This document shows positions 15,517 to 25,051 of a DNA stretch of 64,000 nucleotides, piece by piece; position 1 is the first letter of the stretch, and every line of letters begins with the position of its first letter. Source of the DNA: JAHFRG01 sp041495205 (lineage in GTDB: Bacteria > Pseudomonadota > Gammaproteobacteria > Burkholderiales > JAHFRG01); contig JBGQCF010000001.1 of the NCBI GenBank assembly GCA_041495205.1, forward strand, positions 133,847 to 197,846, read 5' to 3'. The notes under the pieces were generated by a model. The model was not told the origin of the DNA. It saw nothing but the letters and a program-made list of their open reading frames with translations, and ran no database searches. The translations under genes and the position numbers were made by a program.

Positions 15517-16591
15517 CCCTCGAGCCTCGAGCATAGTGCATCCCCACCCATTTCTTGTATTCCCCCGATGTTACGAGGTCAATCCAGTCCTGGTTGTCGA
15601 GGTACCACTGCACGGTCTTGCGCAGCCCGCTTTCGAAATTCTGCTTGGGCCGCCAACCGGTTTCGGTCTCGATTTTCCGCGGGTCAATGGCGTAACGCCG
15701 GTCGTGGCCCGGTCGGTCGGCGACATAAGTAATCAGTGTTTCGTGTTTGATGTGCTTGCCGCTCGATTGCAGCGGCTTCAGCTCATCCAGAATGGCGCAC
15801 AGCATGCGCACCACTTCGATGTTGGTTTTTTCGCCCCGGCAGCCGATATTGTAGGTTTCACCGGGCTTCCCTTTGGCTAGGACCATTCTGATTGCAGCGC
15901 AATGGTCGCCCACATAAAGCCAGTCGCGTATGTGTTTTCCATCCCCGTAGACGGGCAGAGTTTTGCTCTGCATGGCATGCAAGATCATCAGGGGAACGAG
16001 TTTCTCCGGAAACTGGAAAGGGCCGTAATTATTCGAGCAGTTGGTGGTAAGCGTGGGGAAGCCGTAAGTGCGGTGATAGGCACGCACCAGGTGATCCGCC
16101 GCCGCTTTGGATGCAGCATAAGGGCTGTTCGGCGAGTAAGGTGTGGTTTCGCTGAATGCCGGATCGTTTGTTTCCAGCGAGCCGTAGACCTCGTCGGTTG
16201 AAACATGCAGGAAACGGAACGCGTTTTTTTTGCCCGCGTCGAGGTTTTTCCAGTAAGCGCGTGCCTCTTCAAGCAAATGAAAGGTGCCGACAACGTTGGT
16301 CTGGATAAAATCTTCAGGGCCATGAATCGAACGGTCCACGTGGCTTTCCGCCGCAAAGTGGACGATCGCCCGCGGTTCATGTTGTTTGAGAAGATTGCGG
16401 AGCAGCACGCGGTCGCAAATATCTCCCTGCTGGAAAATATGCTTGGAGTTTTTTTCCAGGCTCGATAGATTGTTGAGGTTGCCGGCGTAGGTAAGCTTGT
16501 CGAGATTCACAACGGGAGTATTCTCCGTCGCGATCCAGTCCAGCACAAAATTTGAACCAATAAATCCGGCCCCGCCGGTGACAAGGATCAT
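15491..16591 (-). CDS. rfbB: dTDP-glucose 4,6-dehydratase
   Basis: A 366-residue SDR: TGGAGFIGSNFV N-terminal NAD motif, HFAAESHVDRSI, STDEVYG and catalytic YAASKAAADHLVRAY near residue 165, plus NNYGPFQFPEKLVP, all diagnostic. It forms dTDP-4-keto-6-deoxyglucose for rhamnose. The family normally ends soon after the KWVGMHY region; the last ~12 residues here (RGSRVMSNRVIK) read through into the octamer repeat array, so the native C terminus was probably replaced. A decayed copy of its 5' end lies at 12172-12211. Confidence 0.96.
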   Translation of the reverse strand: MILVTGGAGFIGSNFVLDWIATENTPVVNLDKLTYAGNLNNLSSLEKNSKHIFQQGDICDRVLLRNLLKQHEPRAIVHFAAESHVDRSIHGPEDFIQTNVVGTFHLLEEARAYWKNLDAGKKNAFRFLHVSTDEVYGSLETNDPAFSETTPYSPNSPYAASKAAADHLVRAYHRTYGFPTLTTNCSNNYGPFQFPEKLVPLMILHAMQSKTLPVYGDGKHIRDWLYVGDHCAAIRMVLAKGKPGETYNIGCRGEKTNIEVVRMLCAILDELKPLQSSGKHIKHETLITYVADRPGHDRRYAIDPRKIETETGWRPKQNFESGLRKTVQWYLDNQDWIDLVTSGEYKKWVGMHYARGSRVMSNRVIK

Positions 16592-16756
16592 GGAACCACT
16601 CCGAAAGCACGTATGTACATTAAAACCATAATATCCGGTTTTTCCGGTCAGGCCTTGACGATGTTGTCAGCAGGTTCCAGGTAAACGCCGCGGGTATCCA
16701 CGATCAACTTTGCATGTTTTTTAATGAGACGGTAATCAAAAGCATCGTGATTGGTG
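16552..16756. repeat. Direct repeat copy 2: dehydrogenase/rfbB junction (intact genes)
   Basis: The intact counterpart of 12172-12376; it covers the first codons of rfbB, the intergenic spacer and the last ~35 codons of the UDP-sugar dehydrogenase. Confidence 0.88.
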
Positions 16757-17955
16757 ATGAGAACGACGCAGTCATAGCCTGCAAGCGTCTCCGGCGTCAG
16801 GGGCACGCTGCTCAGGGCAAAATCATGCTTGCGTATTTTGGGAAATACCGGCACGTGCGGGTCCGAATAAGCGATTTCTGCGCCCCTGGCCTTGAGCAAT
16901 TCCATCAGCTCAACAGCGGGGGATTCGCGCATGTCCTCCACGTTCTTTTTGTACGCGATTCCGAGGACCAGAACACGGCTGCCCTTGATTGCCTTGTCCC
17001 GATGATTTAATGCTTCGGAGATTTTTCCCAGGACCCATGCCGGCATGCTGCTGTTGATCTCCCCGGCCAATTCGATAAATCGCGTGTACACGCCGTATTG
17101 GCGGGCTTTCCAAGTGAGGTAGAACGGGTCAATCGGGATGCAGTGGCCGCCCAAACCGGGGCCGGGATAGTAAGGGACGAAACCAAACGGTTTGGTCGCG
17201 GCGGCGCGGACGACTTCGTGAATATCAATCCCCATTTTATCCGCAACGATTTTCATTTCATTCACCAGGCCGATGTTGACCGCGCGGTGGATGTTTTCCA
17301 GCAACTTGGCCATTTCCGCCGTTCGCGCCGAACTCACCGGCACAACCTTGTCGATCACCTGCCGGTAAAGCGCGAGTCCCGCTTTAAGACAGGATGCAGT
17401 CACGCCGCCGCAAACTTTGGGTATGGATTTGATGACGTAATCGGGATTGGCCGGATCCACCCGTTCAGGAGAAAACACCAGAAATATATCTTTGCCGACT
17501 TCGAGCCCCGCTGATTCGATGCGCGGCTTCAGTTCCTCGTCCGTGGTCCCGGGATAGGTGGTGCTCTCCAGGGAAACAACCTGCCCCGCCCGCAGGAAGG
17601 GCAGCACTGAATTCAAGGTGCCGAGGACGAAGCTGAGATCCGGTTCCCGGTTAGGATTGAGCGGCGTCGGAACGCAGATAATCAGCGCATCCGCCTCGGA
17701 ACATTTTTTGAATTCGCCGGAGACGACCAGCCCTTTTTTCAAGGCGGCGGCGATGGATTGGCTGGGAATATAACTGATGTAGCTCTCGCCTTTATTCAGG
17801 CGGCTGACCTTGTCCGGATCGATATCGATGCCCAGCACGCGATAGCCGACTTCGCTAAACCGCAGCATCAAGGGCAATCCCACATAGCCCAGGCCGATAA
17901 TGCCGATCAGGGCTGATCGATTCTCAAGTTTCTCGACGAGTTTGTTGAGCGACAT
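16648..17955 (-). CDS. UDP-N-acetylhexosamine 6-dehydrogenase (WbpA-like nucleotide-sugar dehydrogenase)
   Basis: About 435 residues. GIIGLGYVGLPLMLRFSEVGY and GIDIDPDKV form the N-terminal NAD domain; SLESTTYPGTTDE, FSPERVDP and the catalytic Cys in GLGGHCIPIDP (near residue 265) follow; GIAYKKNVEDMRESPA marks the C-terminal domain. The LNKGESYI stretch is typical of the UDP-GlcNAc/ManNAc dehydrogenases (WbpA/WecC). It oxidises C6 to give a uronic acid for surface polysaccharide. The start at 17955 was chosen because MSLNKLVEKL leads into the conserved core. A frameshifted copy of its 3' end lies at 12274-12380. Confidence 0.9.
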   Translation of the reverse strand: MSLNKLVEKLENRSALIGIIGLGYVGLPLMLRFSEVGYRVLGIDIDPDKVSRLNKGESYISYIPSQSIAAALKKGLVVSGEFKKCSEADALIICVPTPLNPNREPDLSFVLGTLNSVLPFLRAGQVVSLESTTYPGTTDEELKPRIESAGLEVGKDIFLVFSPERVDPANPDYVIKSIPKVCGGVTASCLKAGLALYRQVIDKVVPVSSARTAEMAKLLENIHRAVNIGLVNEMKIVADKMGIDIHEVVRAAATKPFGFVPYYPGPGLGGHCIPIDPFYLTWKARQYGVYTRFIELAGEINSSMPAWVLGKISEALNHRDKAIKGSRVLVLGIAYKKNVEDMRESPAVELMELLKARGAEIAYSDPHVPVFPKIRKHDFALSSVPLTPETLAGYDCVVLITNHDAFDYRLIKKHAKLIVDTRGVYLEPADNIVKA

Positions 17956-18114
17956 GCGTACCGGCGCCTTAAAAAACAGCCAATTATACACCAATGTCCG
18001 GCGCATCCCGGCGCGTCCGCAGCGCTCCTTTTCGTCCCTTGCGAACCTATGAGCACAAATCGTTTCAGTGTAGTCTAATGGCTCGCGAATCCTCCAATAA
18101 CTAAAACCAATTTA

Positions 18115-19215
18115 ATGCCCAAAATCCTGCTGGTGAAAACTTCCTCGATGGGGGACGTCGTCCACAACCTGCCGGTGGTGAGCGATATCCGCAGGCATTT
18201 TCCCGATTCGCAAATTCACTGGGTGGTGGAGGAAGCTTATCAAGAAATTCCCGCGATGCATCCCGGAGTAAGCGCAATCATAACCGTTGCATTGCGCCGC
18301 TGGCGCGGGGCGCTGTGGAGCGACGAAACCTGGCGGGCGCTTGGCGATTTGCGCAGAAAGTTGAGCGGCAGGCAATACGATTTCGTTCTGGATTCGCAGG
18401 GATTGATTAAAAGCGCGCTGATAACCGGGATGGCGCGCGGAGTGCGCTGCGGGCTCAACTGGAAAAGCGCGCGCGAGCCGCTGGGCTGGTTTTATGACCG
18501 TGTTTTTGACGTGCCGTGGACGCTGCACGCGGTGGAGCGCAACCGTTCGCTCGCCGCGCAGGCGCTGGGTTATGCGCTGGAGGGCAAGGCGGATTATGGC
18601 ATCAGCGCCAGGCCCGCCGCTTTTCCCTGGCTCAAATCGCCCTATGCGGTGCTGCTGCACGCGAGCAGCAGCCCGCGCAAGCTCTGGCCGGAAGCGCGCT
18701 GGATTGAGCTGGGCGCTTATCTGAATGGTTCGGGGCTCTCCTGCGTTCTGCCGTGGGGCAATGAGGACGAACGCGCGCGCAGCGGGCGGCTGGCTGGCCA
18801 AATCAAGCTTTGTGTGCTTCCTCCGCAACTCGCGCTCGGTGAGGCGGCATCCCTGCTCGCCGGCGCCAGGGCGGTCATCGGCGTGGACACTGGGCTCGCT
18901 CATCTTGCGGCGGCGCTCAACGTTCCGGTGGTCGGGATTTATTGTGCAAGCCGCCCCGAGGATACCGGGATTTATTCCGAAAGCGCGGTCAATCTGGGCG
19001 GAATCAATCAGCCGCCGACGGTGGGCGCGGTTGCGGCGGCGCTCGGCAAGCTGCTTGCGGCGCCCCCCAACTTTCCTTCCCGCTTGACGGGGGAAAACTT
19101 AAATCCTCCCCTTCAAGGGGAGGGTACGGGTGGGGATGGGGTCGCGCAAGGGGAGGGTACGGGTGGGGATGGGGTCGTGCAAGGGGAGGGTACGGGTGGG
19201 GATGGGGTCGCGTGA
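18115..19215 (+). CDS. waaC: Lipopolysaccharide heptosyltransferase I
   Basis: A GT9-family enzyme that adds the first L,D-heptose to Kdo2-lipid A at the inner membrane. Seen: MPKILLVKTSSMGDVVHNLP, HWVVEEAY, DSQGLIKSALI, LLHASSSPRKLWPE (donor site) and GVDTGLAHLAAALNVP. Normal proteins end at about residue 322 (AALGKLLAA). Here about 40 extra residues follow, ending in three perfect-length copies of an 11-residue repeat (QGEGTGGDGVA/V) encoded by a 33-bp DNA repeat; the stop comes right after the third unit. The tail is therefore repeat-derived. Its stop overlaps the GTG of the DUF559 gene. Confidence 0.95.
   Translation: MPKILLVKTSSMGDVVHNLPVVSDIRRHFPDSQIHWVVEEAYQEIPAMHPGVSAIITVALRRWRGALWSDETWRALGDLRRKLSGRQYDFVLDSQGLIKSALITGMARGVRCGLNWKSAREPLGWFYDRVFDVPWTLHAVERNRSLAAQALGYALEGKADYGISARPAAFPWLKSPYAVLLHASSSPRKLWPEARWIELGAYLNGSGLSCVLPWGNEDERARSGRLAGQIKLCVLPPQLALGEAASLLAGARAVIGVDTGLAHLAAALNVPVVGIYCASRPEDTGIYSESAVNLGGINQPPTVGAVAAALGKLLAAPPNFPSRLTGENLNPPLQGEGTGGDGVAQGEGTGGDGVVQGEGTGGDGVA
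19114..19212. repeat. Three tandem 33-bp units inside the waaC 3' end
   Basis: Unit CAAGGGGAGGGTACGGGTGG plus GGATGGGGTCGCG, three copies (19114-19146, 19147-19179, 19180-19212). The core GGGGAGGGTACGGGTGGGGATGGG recurs at the end of the hairpin array near 20016-20048 and in inverted form at the end of the DUF559 gene (19562-19590). Confidence 0.9.
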
Positions 19216-19592
19216 AAGGGCAAACCAACAAGCGCATTCTTCAGGGCGGACTTCAACGCAGACTGCGCGCCAACATGACTGATGCAGAGTTGCGCTTATG
19301 GCATTGCCTGCGTACAAGGCAAATGGACGGTTTTAAATTCCGCAGGCAGCATCCTTTCGGAGACTACATTCTTGACTTTGTTTGCCTGGAAGCGATGCTT
19401 GTAATCGAGGTGGACGGAGGACAGCATGGAGAGCACATGGAGCGGGACGCAGCTCGCACGGCAACGCTGATGAGCGCGGGTTTCAGGGTGCTGAGATTTT
19501 GGAATAACGAGATATTTCATGAAGTCGAAGCGGTTAAGGATTCGATATGGCGCGCTTTGCATACCCCACCCCCATCCCAACCTTCCCCCTGA
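19212..19592 (+). CDS. DUF559 / very-short-patch-repair-like endonuclease domain protein
   Basis: About 126 residues from a GTG that overlaps the waaC stop (GTGA). The PD-(D/E)xK-like core is clear: ELRLWHCLRTRQMDGFKFRRQ, HPFGDYILDFVCLEAMLVIEVDGGQH, then RTATLMSAGFRVLRFWNNEI. These define the DUF559/Vsr-related nuclease family, whose role is not established. The C-terminal PPPSQPSP is encoded by an inverted copy of the same G-rich element found in the waaC tail, so the gene sits between inverted repeats and in front of a long hairpin array. It may be the nuclease of a repeat-linked mobile element (inference). Confidence 0.88.
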   Translation: MKGQTNKRILQGGLQRRLRANMTDAELRLWHCLRTRQMDGFKFRRQHPFGDYILDFVCLEAMLVIEVDGGQHGEHMERDAARTATLMSAGFRVLRFWNNEIFHEVEAVKDSIWRALHTPPPSQPSP

Positions 19593-19740
19593 GGGGGAAG
19601 GAGTAAAAAAATGGTAACTTCTCCCTGAGGGGGAAGGAGTTAAAAAATGGTAACTTCTCCCTGAGGGGGAGGAGTTAAAAAATGGCGGCTTCCCGCGAAG
19701 AGGGAGGAGTTAAAAATGGTGACTTCATCCCTGGTAGGGA
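19575..19740. repeat. Tandem array A, ~36-bp unit (CTCCCTGAGGGGGA core)
   Basis: About five degenerate units built on TTCTCCCTGAGGGGGAAGG followed by AGTTAAAAAATGGTAAC. Each unit has a short palindromic core. Non-coding, directly behind the DUF559 gene. Confidence 0.8.
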
Positions 19741-19777
19741 GAGAGCCGAAGCCGGTGGCTTCCTCTGATTTGCGAAC

Positions 19778-20050
19778 CTCCCCTTCAAGAGGAGGCAGAA
19801 TCTTACGATTCCTCACCTTCACAGGGATGCAGAATTTTAGAATCCTTCTCTTCAAGGGGAGGCAGAATTTTATGATCCCTCCCCTTCACAGGGAGGCAGA
19901 ATTTTAGAATCCTTCTCTTCAAGAGGATGCAGAATTTTATGAACCCTCCCCTTCAAGGGGATACAGAATTTTACGATTCCTCCCCTTCACGGGGAGGCAG
20001 AATTTTGCGATCCCTCCCCTTCAAGGGGAGGGTACGGGTGGGGATGGGTT
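19778..20050. repeat. Tandem hairpin array B, 33-34-bp unit
   Basis: Eight units of the form CTCCCCTTCAAGGGGAGG followed by CAGAATTTTACGATTC, each a potential small hairpin. The last unit instead runs into GGTACGGGTGGGGATGGG, the G-rich element also present in waaC. Unlike CRISPR the segments between hairpins are conserved, not unique. Confidence 0.85.
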
Positions 20051-20100
20051 ATTGAAAAGGAACTGACGACCTTTCCCTCAGCGGTAATTAGGACATTGAG

Positions 20101-21351
20101 ATGATCATGACGCGCTTCGTCTACACCCTGCTGACTTATGCGATGCTGCCTTTCGCGCTGCTGCATCTGTTATGGCGCAGTCTCCGCCAGCCCGCCTATC
20201 TCAAGCACATCCCCGAGCGTTTTGGTTTCTATGGGGAAGCGCCGTTCCATTCGGTCATCTGGCTGCACGCGGTTTCGGTGGGAGAAACCCGCGCCGCCGA
20301 GCCGCTCATCAATGCCCTGCGCAAGATGCATCCGGACCATTGGGTTCTGCTCACCCACATGACGCCGACCGGGCGCGAGGCCGGCGAGCGGCTTTTCGGC
20401 GATAAAGTGCTGCGCTGCTATCTTCCCTATGATTTTCCGCAGGGGGTTGAACGATTTTTGCGCCATTTCAAACCGGCGGTGGGCGTGCTGCTGGAAACCG
20501 AAATCTGGTTCAACCTGATTCGCCTGTGCCGCGCAGAAAATATTCCGCTTTACCTGGTGAATGCGCGGCTCTCGGAAAAATCCGCGGTGCGTTACGCGCG
20601 TTTTGCCAATTTCACGCGCCCTGCTTTGCAGGCGCTGAAGGGAATTGCGGCGCAGACGCAGTGGGATGCGCAGCGGCTGCACGCGCTCGGCGCGGCGAAA
20701 GTTGAAGTCACCGGCAGCCTGAAATTCGACGTGACCCCGCCCGCTTCGCAGATCGCTTTGGGCGAAGAGTTGCGTCGCCGCTTTGGCACGCGGCTGGTGT
20801 TCCTGGCGGCAAGCACCCGCGAAGGCGAAGAGACGCTGGTGTTGGAAGCCGTCGCCCGGACCGTGGTGCCCAATCTCCTCACCGTCATCGTGCCGCGCCA
20901 TCCGCAGCGTTTTGATGAGGTTGCGTCGCTGCTGCAAAGCCGCGGTATTCCGTTCAAGCGCCGCAGCGAAAATCCGCAGCAGGTGGACAATGTGCAGGTT
21001 TTGCTCGGCGACAGCATGGGGGAAATGTTCGCTTATCTGGCCGCCTGCGATGTGGCTTTCGTGGGCGGAAGCCTTCTGCCTTACGGCGGGCAAAATCTTC
21101 TCGAAGCCTGCGCGATGGGGAAGCCGGTGCTCATCGGCCCGCACACCTACAATTTTGCCGAAGCAGCGGAGCTTGCGGTGCAGGCAAGAGCGGCCATGCG
21201 GGTCGCTGATGCGAACCAACTCGCGCGAGCCATCCAAACCTTATTTGCCGATGAGAAAAAACGCCGGGCGATGGGAGAAGCCGGCCGCACTTTTATTGCG
21301 CGGCATCAGGGTGCGACGCAAAAAATTCTCAAATTGATTCGCTTCGGTTGA
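20101..21351 (+). CDS. waaA: 3-deoxy-D-manno-octulosonic acid (Kdo) transferase
   Basis: A 416-residue GT30 enzyme with an N-terminal membrane anchor (residues 1-22), then IPERFGFYG, WLHAVSVGETRAAEPLI, VGVLLETEIWFNLI, VIVPRHPQR and FVGGSLLPYGGQNLLEACAMGKPVLIG. It transfers Kdo to lipid A precursor. AGGA lies 7 nt ahead of the ATG at 20101. Neighbouring waaC and the sugar genes point to a lipopolysaccharide core locus, but a 500-bp repeat field separates it from waaC-DUF559. Confidence 0.95.
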   Translation: MIMTRFVYTLLTYAMLPFALLHLLWRSLRQPAYLKHIPERFGFYGEAPFHSVIWLHAVSVGETRAAEPLINALRKMHPDHWVLLTHMTPTGREAGERLFGDKVLRCYLPYDFPQGVERFLRHFKPAVGVLLETEIWFNLIRLCRAENIPLYLVNARLSEKSAVRYARFANFTRPALQALKGIAAQTQWDAQRLHALGAAKVEVTGSLKFDVTPPASQIALGEELRRRFGTRLVFLAASTREGEETLVLEAVARTVVPNLLTVIVPRHPQRFDEVASLLQSRGIPFKRRSENPQQVDNVQVLLGDSMGEMFAYLAACDVAFVGGSLLPYGGQNLLEACAMGKPVLIGPHTYNFAEAAELAVQARAAMRVADANQLARAIQTLFADEKKRRAMGEAGRTFIARHQGATQKILKLIRFG

Positions 21352-21356
21352 TGCCA

Positions 21357-21702
21357 CCCTCACCCCAACCCTCTCCCGCCCAGGCGGGAGAGGGGGAATA
21401 TTTTCTTTCCCTGCAAGCAGGAAAAAAGAAAAAGGAAACTCCCCCTCTCCGCGAGAAGCAGAAGGGGAAAGAGAAAATTCACTCTACCGGCAAACAGTAA
21501 AAGGGAAAAAGGAATATTCTTCTCCGCCTAAGCAGGAGAAGGAAAAAGAATAATTCCCTCTTTCCGCGAGTGGGAGAAAAAGAACATTTCCCTCTCCCCG
21601 GAGACTGGGGGAAGAAGAATAATTCCCTCTCCCCGGAGACTGGGGGAAAAAGAATAATTCCCTCTCCCCGGAAGCGGGGAGAGGGCTAGGGTGAGGGGAT
21701 GA
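21357..21702. repeat. Tandem hairpin array C, ~45-bp unit, bounded by CCCTCACCC / GGGTGAGGG ends
   Basis: Begins CCCTCACCCCAACCCTCTCC with a GCGGGAGAGGG partner and ends CCCTCTCCCCGGAAGCGGGG, then AGAGGGCTAGGGTGAGGGG. In between about seven units alternate a CCCTCTCCCCGG...GGGGA hairpin with an A/G-rich linker (AAAAAGAATAATT). The ends form a long imperfect inverted pair, so the array looks like an internally expanded REP-type element. Confidence 0.8.
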
Positions 21703-21961
21703 AATTTCGCAACATGTTTAGAAAGTAACACGCTCGGGCTGCGGCGCAAGCGTTACGAGGCTGGTCAGATGCTAGGCGCGGACGAGCGAGCGACGAGACA
21801 GCACAGAAGAAGTACGGCGAGGAACGAGCGAGTTCGCAACAACGCAAAGGAAAAATTAAAATTCCCTCTCCCCGCTTCCGGGGAGAGGGCTAGGGTGAGG
21901 GGATGAAGTTTTGCAACGTGTTTAGAAAACGAAACGTTCGGGCTGCGGTGCGTTAACCAGC
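21680..21961. repeat. Duplicated pcm 3' end plus REP-type hairpin
   Basis: The stretch 21661-21757 (CCCTCTCCCCGGAAGC hairpin, GGGTGAGGGGATGAA, then a copy of the last codons of pcm) is repeated with changes at 21866-21955, where it joins the intact pcm gene. Between them is an imperfect palindrome around GACGAGCGAGCGACGAG and CGAGGAACGAGCGAG. Confidence 0.75.
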
Positions 21962-22602
21962 GGCGCAATGCAGGTTTCGAACAAATCCACCGAACTGTAC
22001 TCTCCGGTCGCGACGCAGGTAATCAATTTCGCCGCCATCACCGGCGGATCGCCGACAATGGCAAACAGCCGCCCTCCTGGCTTTAAAGCCTGCTGGAAAA
22101 CTTCAGGGAGCAGCGGCACCGAACCGGTGAGCACAATCACATCGTAAGGCGCGTGCGCATTCCAGCCGCGCGCGGCATCGCCTACTTCCAGCGTGACGTT
22201 GCTTATACCTTCGGAGCGTAGGGTTTGCGCCGCCTGCTTTGAAAACTCGGGAATGATTTCCACGCTGTAGACGTGCTGCGCTTTGGCGGCGAAGAGCGCC
22301 GTGAGGTAACCGCTGCCAGTGCCGACTTCCAGCACCGTATCGGTTTTTTTTGGCGCAAGCTCCTGCAGCACGCGCGCTTCCAGTTTCGGCGGCCACATCG
22401 CCTGGCCGTGTCCCAGCGGGATTTCCATGTCGGCAAACGCCAGCCCGCGCCATTTTTCCGGAACGAACCGCTCGCGCCTTATTACGAACAATAAATCAAG
22501 CACGTCCTGATCCAGCACTTCCCACGTGCGGATTTGCTGCTCGATCATGTTGAAGCGCGCTTGCTCGATATCCATGGGCTTGAAATCCAAGGGTGTTTCC
22601 AT
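21922..22602 (-). CDS. pcm: Protein-L-isoaspartate O-methyltransferase family protein
   Basis: A 226-residue SAM enzyme. The N terminus (MIEQQIRTWEVLD) and VPEKWRGLAFADMEIPLGHGQAMWPP match the PCMT family, followed by TVLEVGTGSGYLTALFA motif I near residue 100 and YDVIVLTGSVPLLP. It methylates isoaspartyl residues to start their repair. Its gene converges on waaA across a repeat field, and a second copy of its last ~12 codons lies ~200 bp further on. It is divergent from thiC. Confidence 0.9.
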   Translation of the reverse strand: METPLDFKPMDIEQARFNMIEQQIRTWEVLDQDVLDLLFVIRRERFVPEKWRGLAFADMEIPLGHGQAMWPPKLEARVLQELAPKKTDTVLEVGTGSGYLTALFAAKAQHVYSVEIIPEFSKQAAQTLRSEGISNVTLEVGDAARGWNAHAPYDVIVLTGSVPLLPEVFQQALKPGGRLFAIVGDPPVMAAKLITCVATGEYSSVDLFETCIAPLVNAPQPERFVF

Positions 22603-22643
22603 GCTTGCAATTATCGCATAGTTCGAGTAGTTTCATGGATACA

Positions 22644-22730
22644 CGTTAGGGGTCCTTGTGGTGCGAGTCACCACTTGGTGAGATAAACCCTTATAACCTG
22701 ATGCGGGTAATGCCGTCGTAGGGAAGCGTG
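22644..22730 (+). promoter_or_regulatory. TPP riboswitch (THI element)
   Basis: Upstream of thiC lie the conserved parts of a thiamine pyrophosphate aptamer: GTTAGGGGTCC, then GGTGAGATAAACCCTTATAA (the CUGAGA-like segment), CCTGATGCGGGTAATGCCG and GTAGGGAAGC. A variable stem GTGGTGCGAGTCACCAC is the P3 extension. TPP binding should reduce ThiC production; the ribosome site AAGGAG is at 22774-22779, 44 nt downstream. Confidence 0.95.
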
Positions 22731-22784
22731 GCGGAATTCCTCCACCCTCGCTTCCTCAGAATGGCAGGTCCCAAGGAGCGAGTT

Positions 22785-24656
<1,872 letters not shown>

Positions 24657-24726
24657 ACAAATTAGAACAGCATCCACGCTCAGGATAAAGGTGACCCACG
24701 GTTCTGCTGCCATGTTGTAATAACGC

Positions 24727-24755
24727 TTGACGATAATAACGGTCTGCGTTAATAT
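24727..24755 (+). promoter_or_regulatory. Sigma70-type promoter of higBA
   Basis: TTGACG (24727-24732), 17-bp spacer, TAATAT (24750-24755). The higB ATG begins at 24762, seven bases after the -10 box, so the transcript may be leaderless. Confidence 0.7.
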
Positions 24756-24761
24756 CTCTTC

Positions 24762-25040
24762 ATGATCCGATCGTTTCGGTGCAGAGACACCGAACAGCTT
24801 TTCAACCGCGGGCCAGTCCGGCGTTTCAAAGCCATCGAAACAGTCGCTCGCCGCAAACTTGAGATGCTCGATGCGGCGCATACGTTGAACGATCTCCGCG
24901 TGCCGCCGGGAAACCGGCTGGAAGCTTTATCCGGAGACCGCAAGGGCCAGCACAGCATTCGCATCAACGTCCAGTGGCGAATCTGCTTCGTCTGGAAAGA
25001 CGGTCACGCGGAGAGTGTAGAAATCATCGACTACCATTAA
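24762..25040 (+). CDS. higB: HigB-type RelE-family toxin
   Basis: A 92-residue protein of the plasmid-maintenance killer family: MIRSFRCRDTEQLFNRG start, a RKLEMLDAAHTLNDLRVPPGN helix and NVQWRICFVWKDGHAESVEIIDYH, matching HigB ribosome-dependent mRNA interferases. The start codon sits almost at the expected transcription start of a strong promoter. The higA antitoxin gene follows 11 bp later, the toxin-first order typical of HigBA. Confidence 0.93.
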   Translation: MIRSFRCRDTEQLFNRGPVRRFKAIETVARRKLEMLDAAHTLNDLRVPPGNRLEALSGDRKGQHSIRINVQWRICFVWKDGHAESVEIIDYH

Positions 25041-25051
25041 GGACCGTATAT

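Noticed and set aside
19575..20050. Regular 33-36-bp repeats resembling a CRISPR array
   Set aside because: The sequence between the palindromic cores is conserved, there are no unique spacers, unit length is too short for repeat plus spacer, and no cas genes are nearby.
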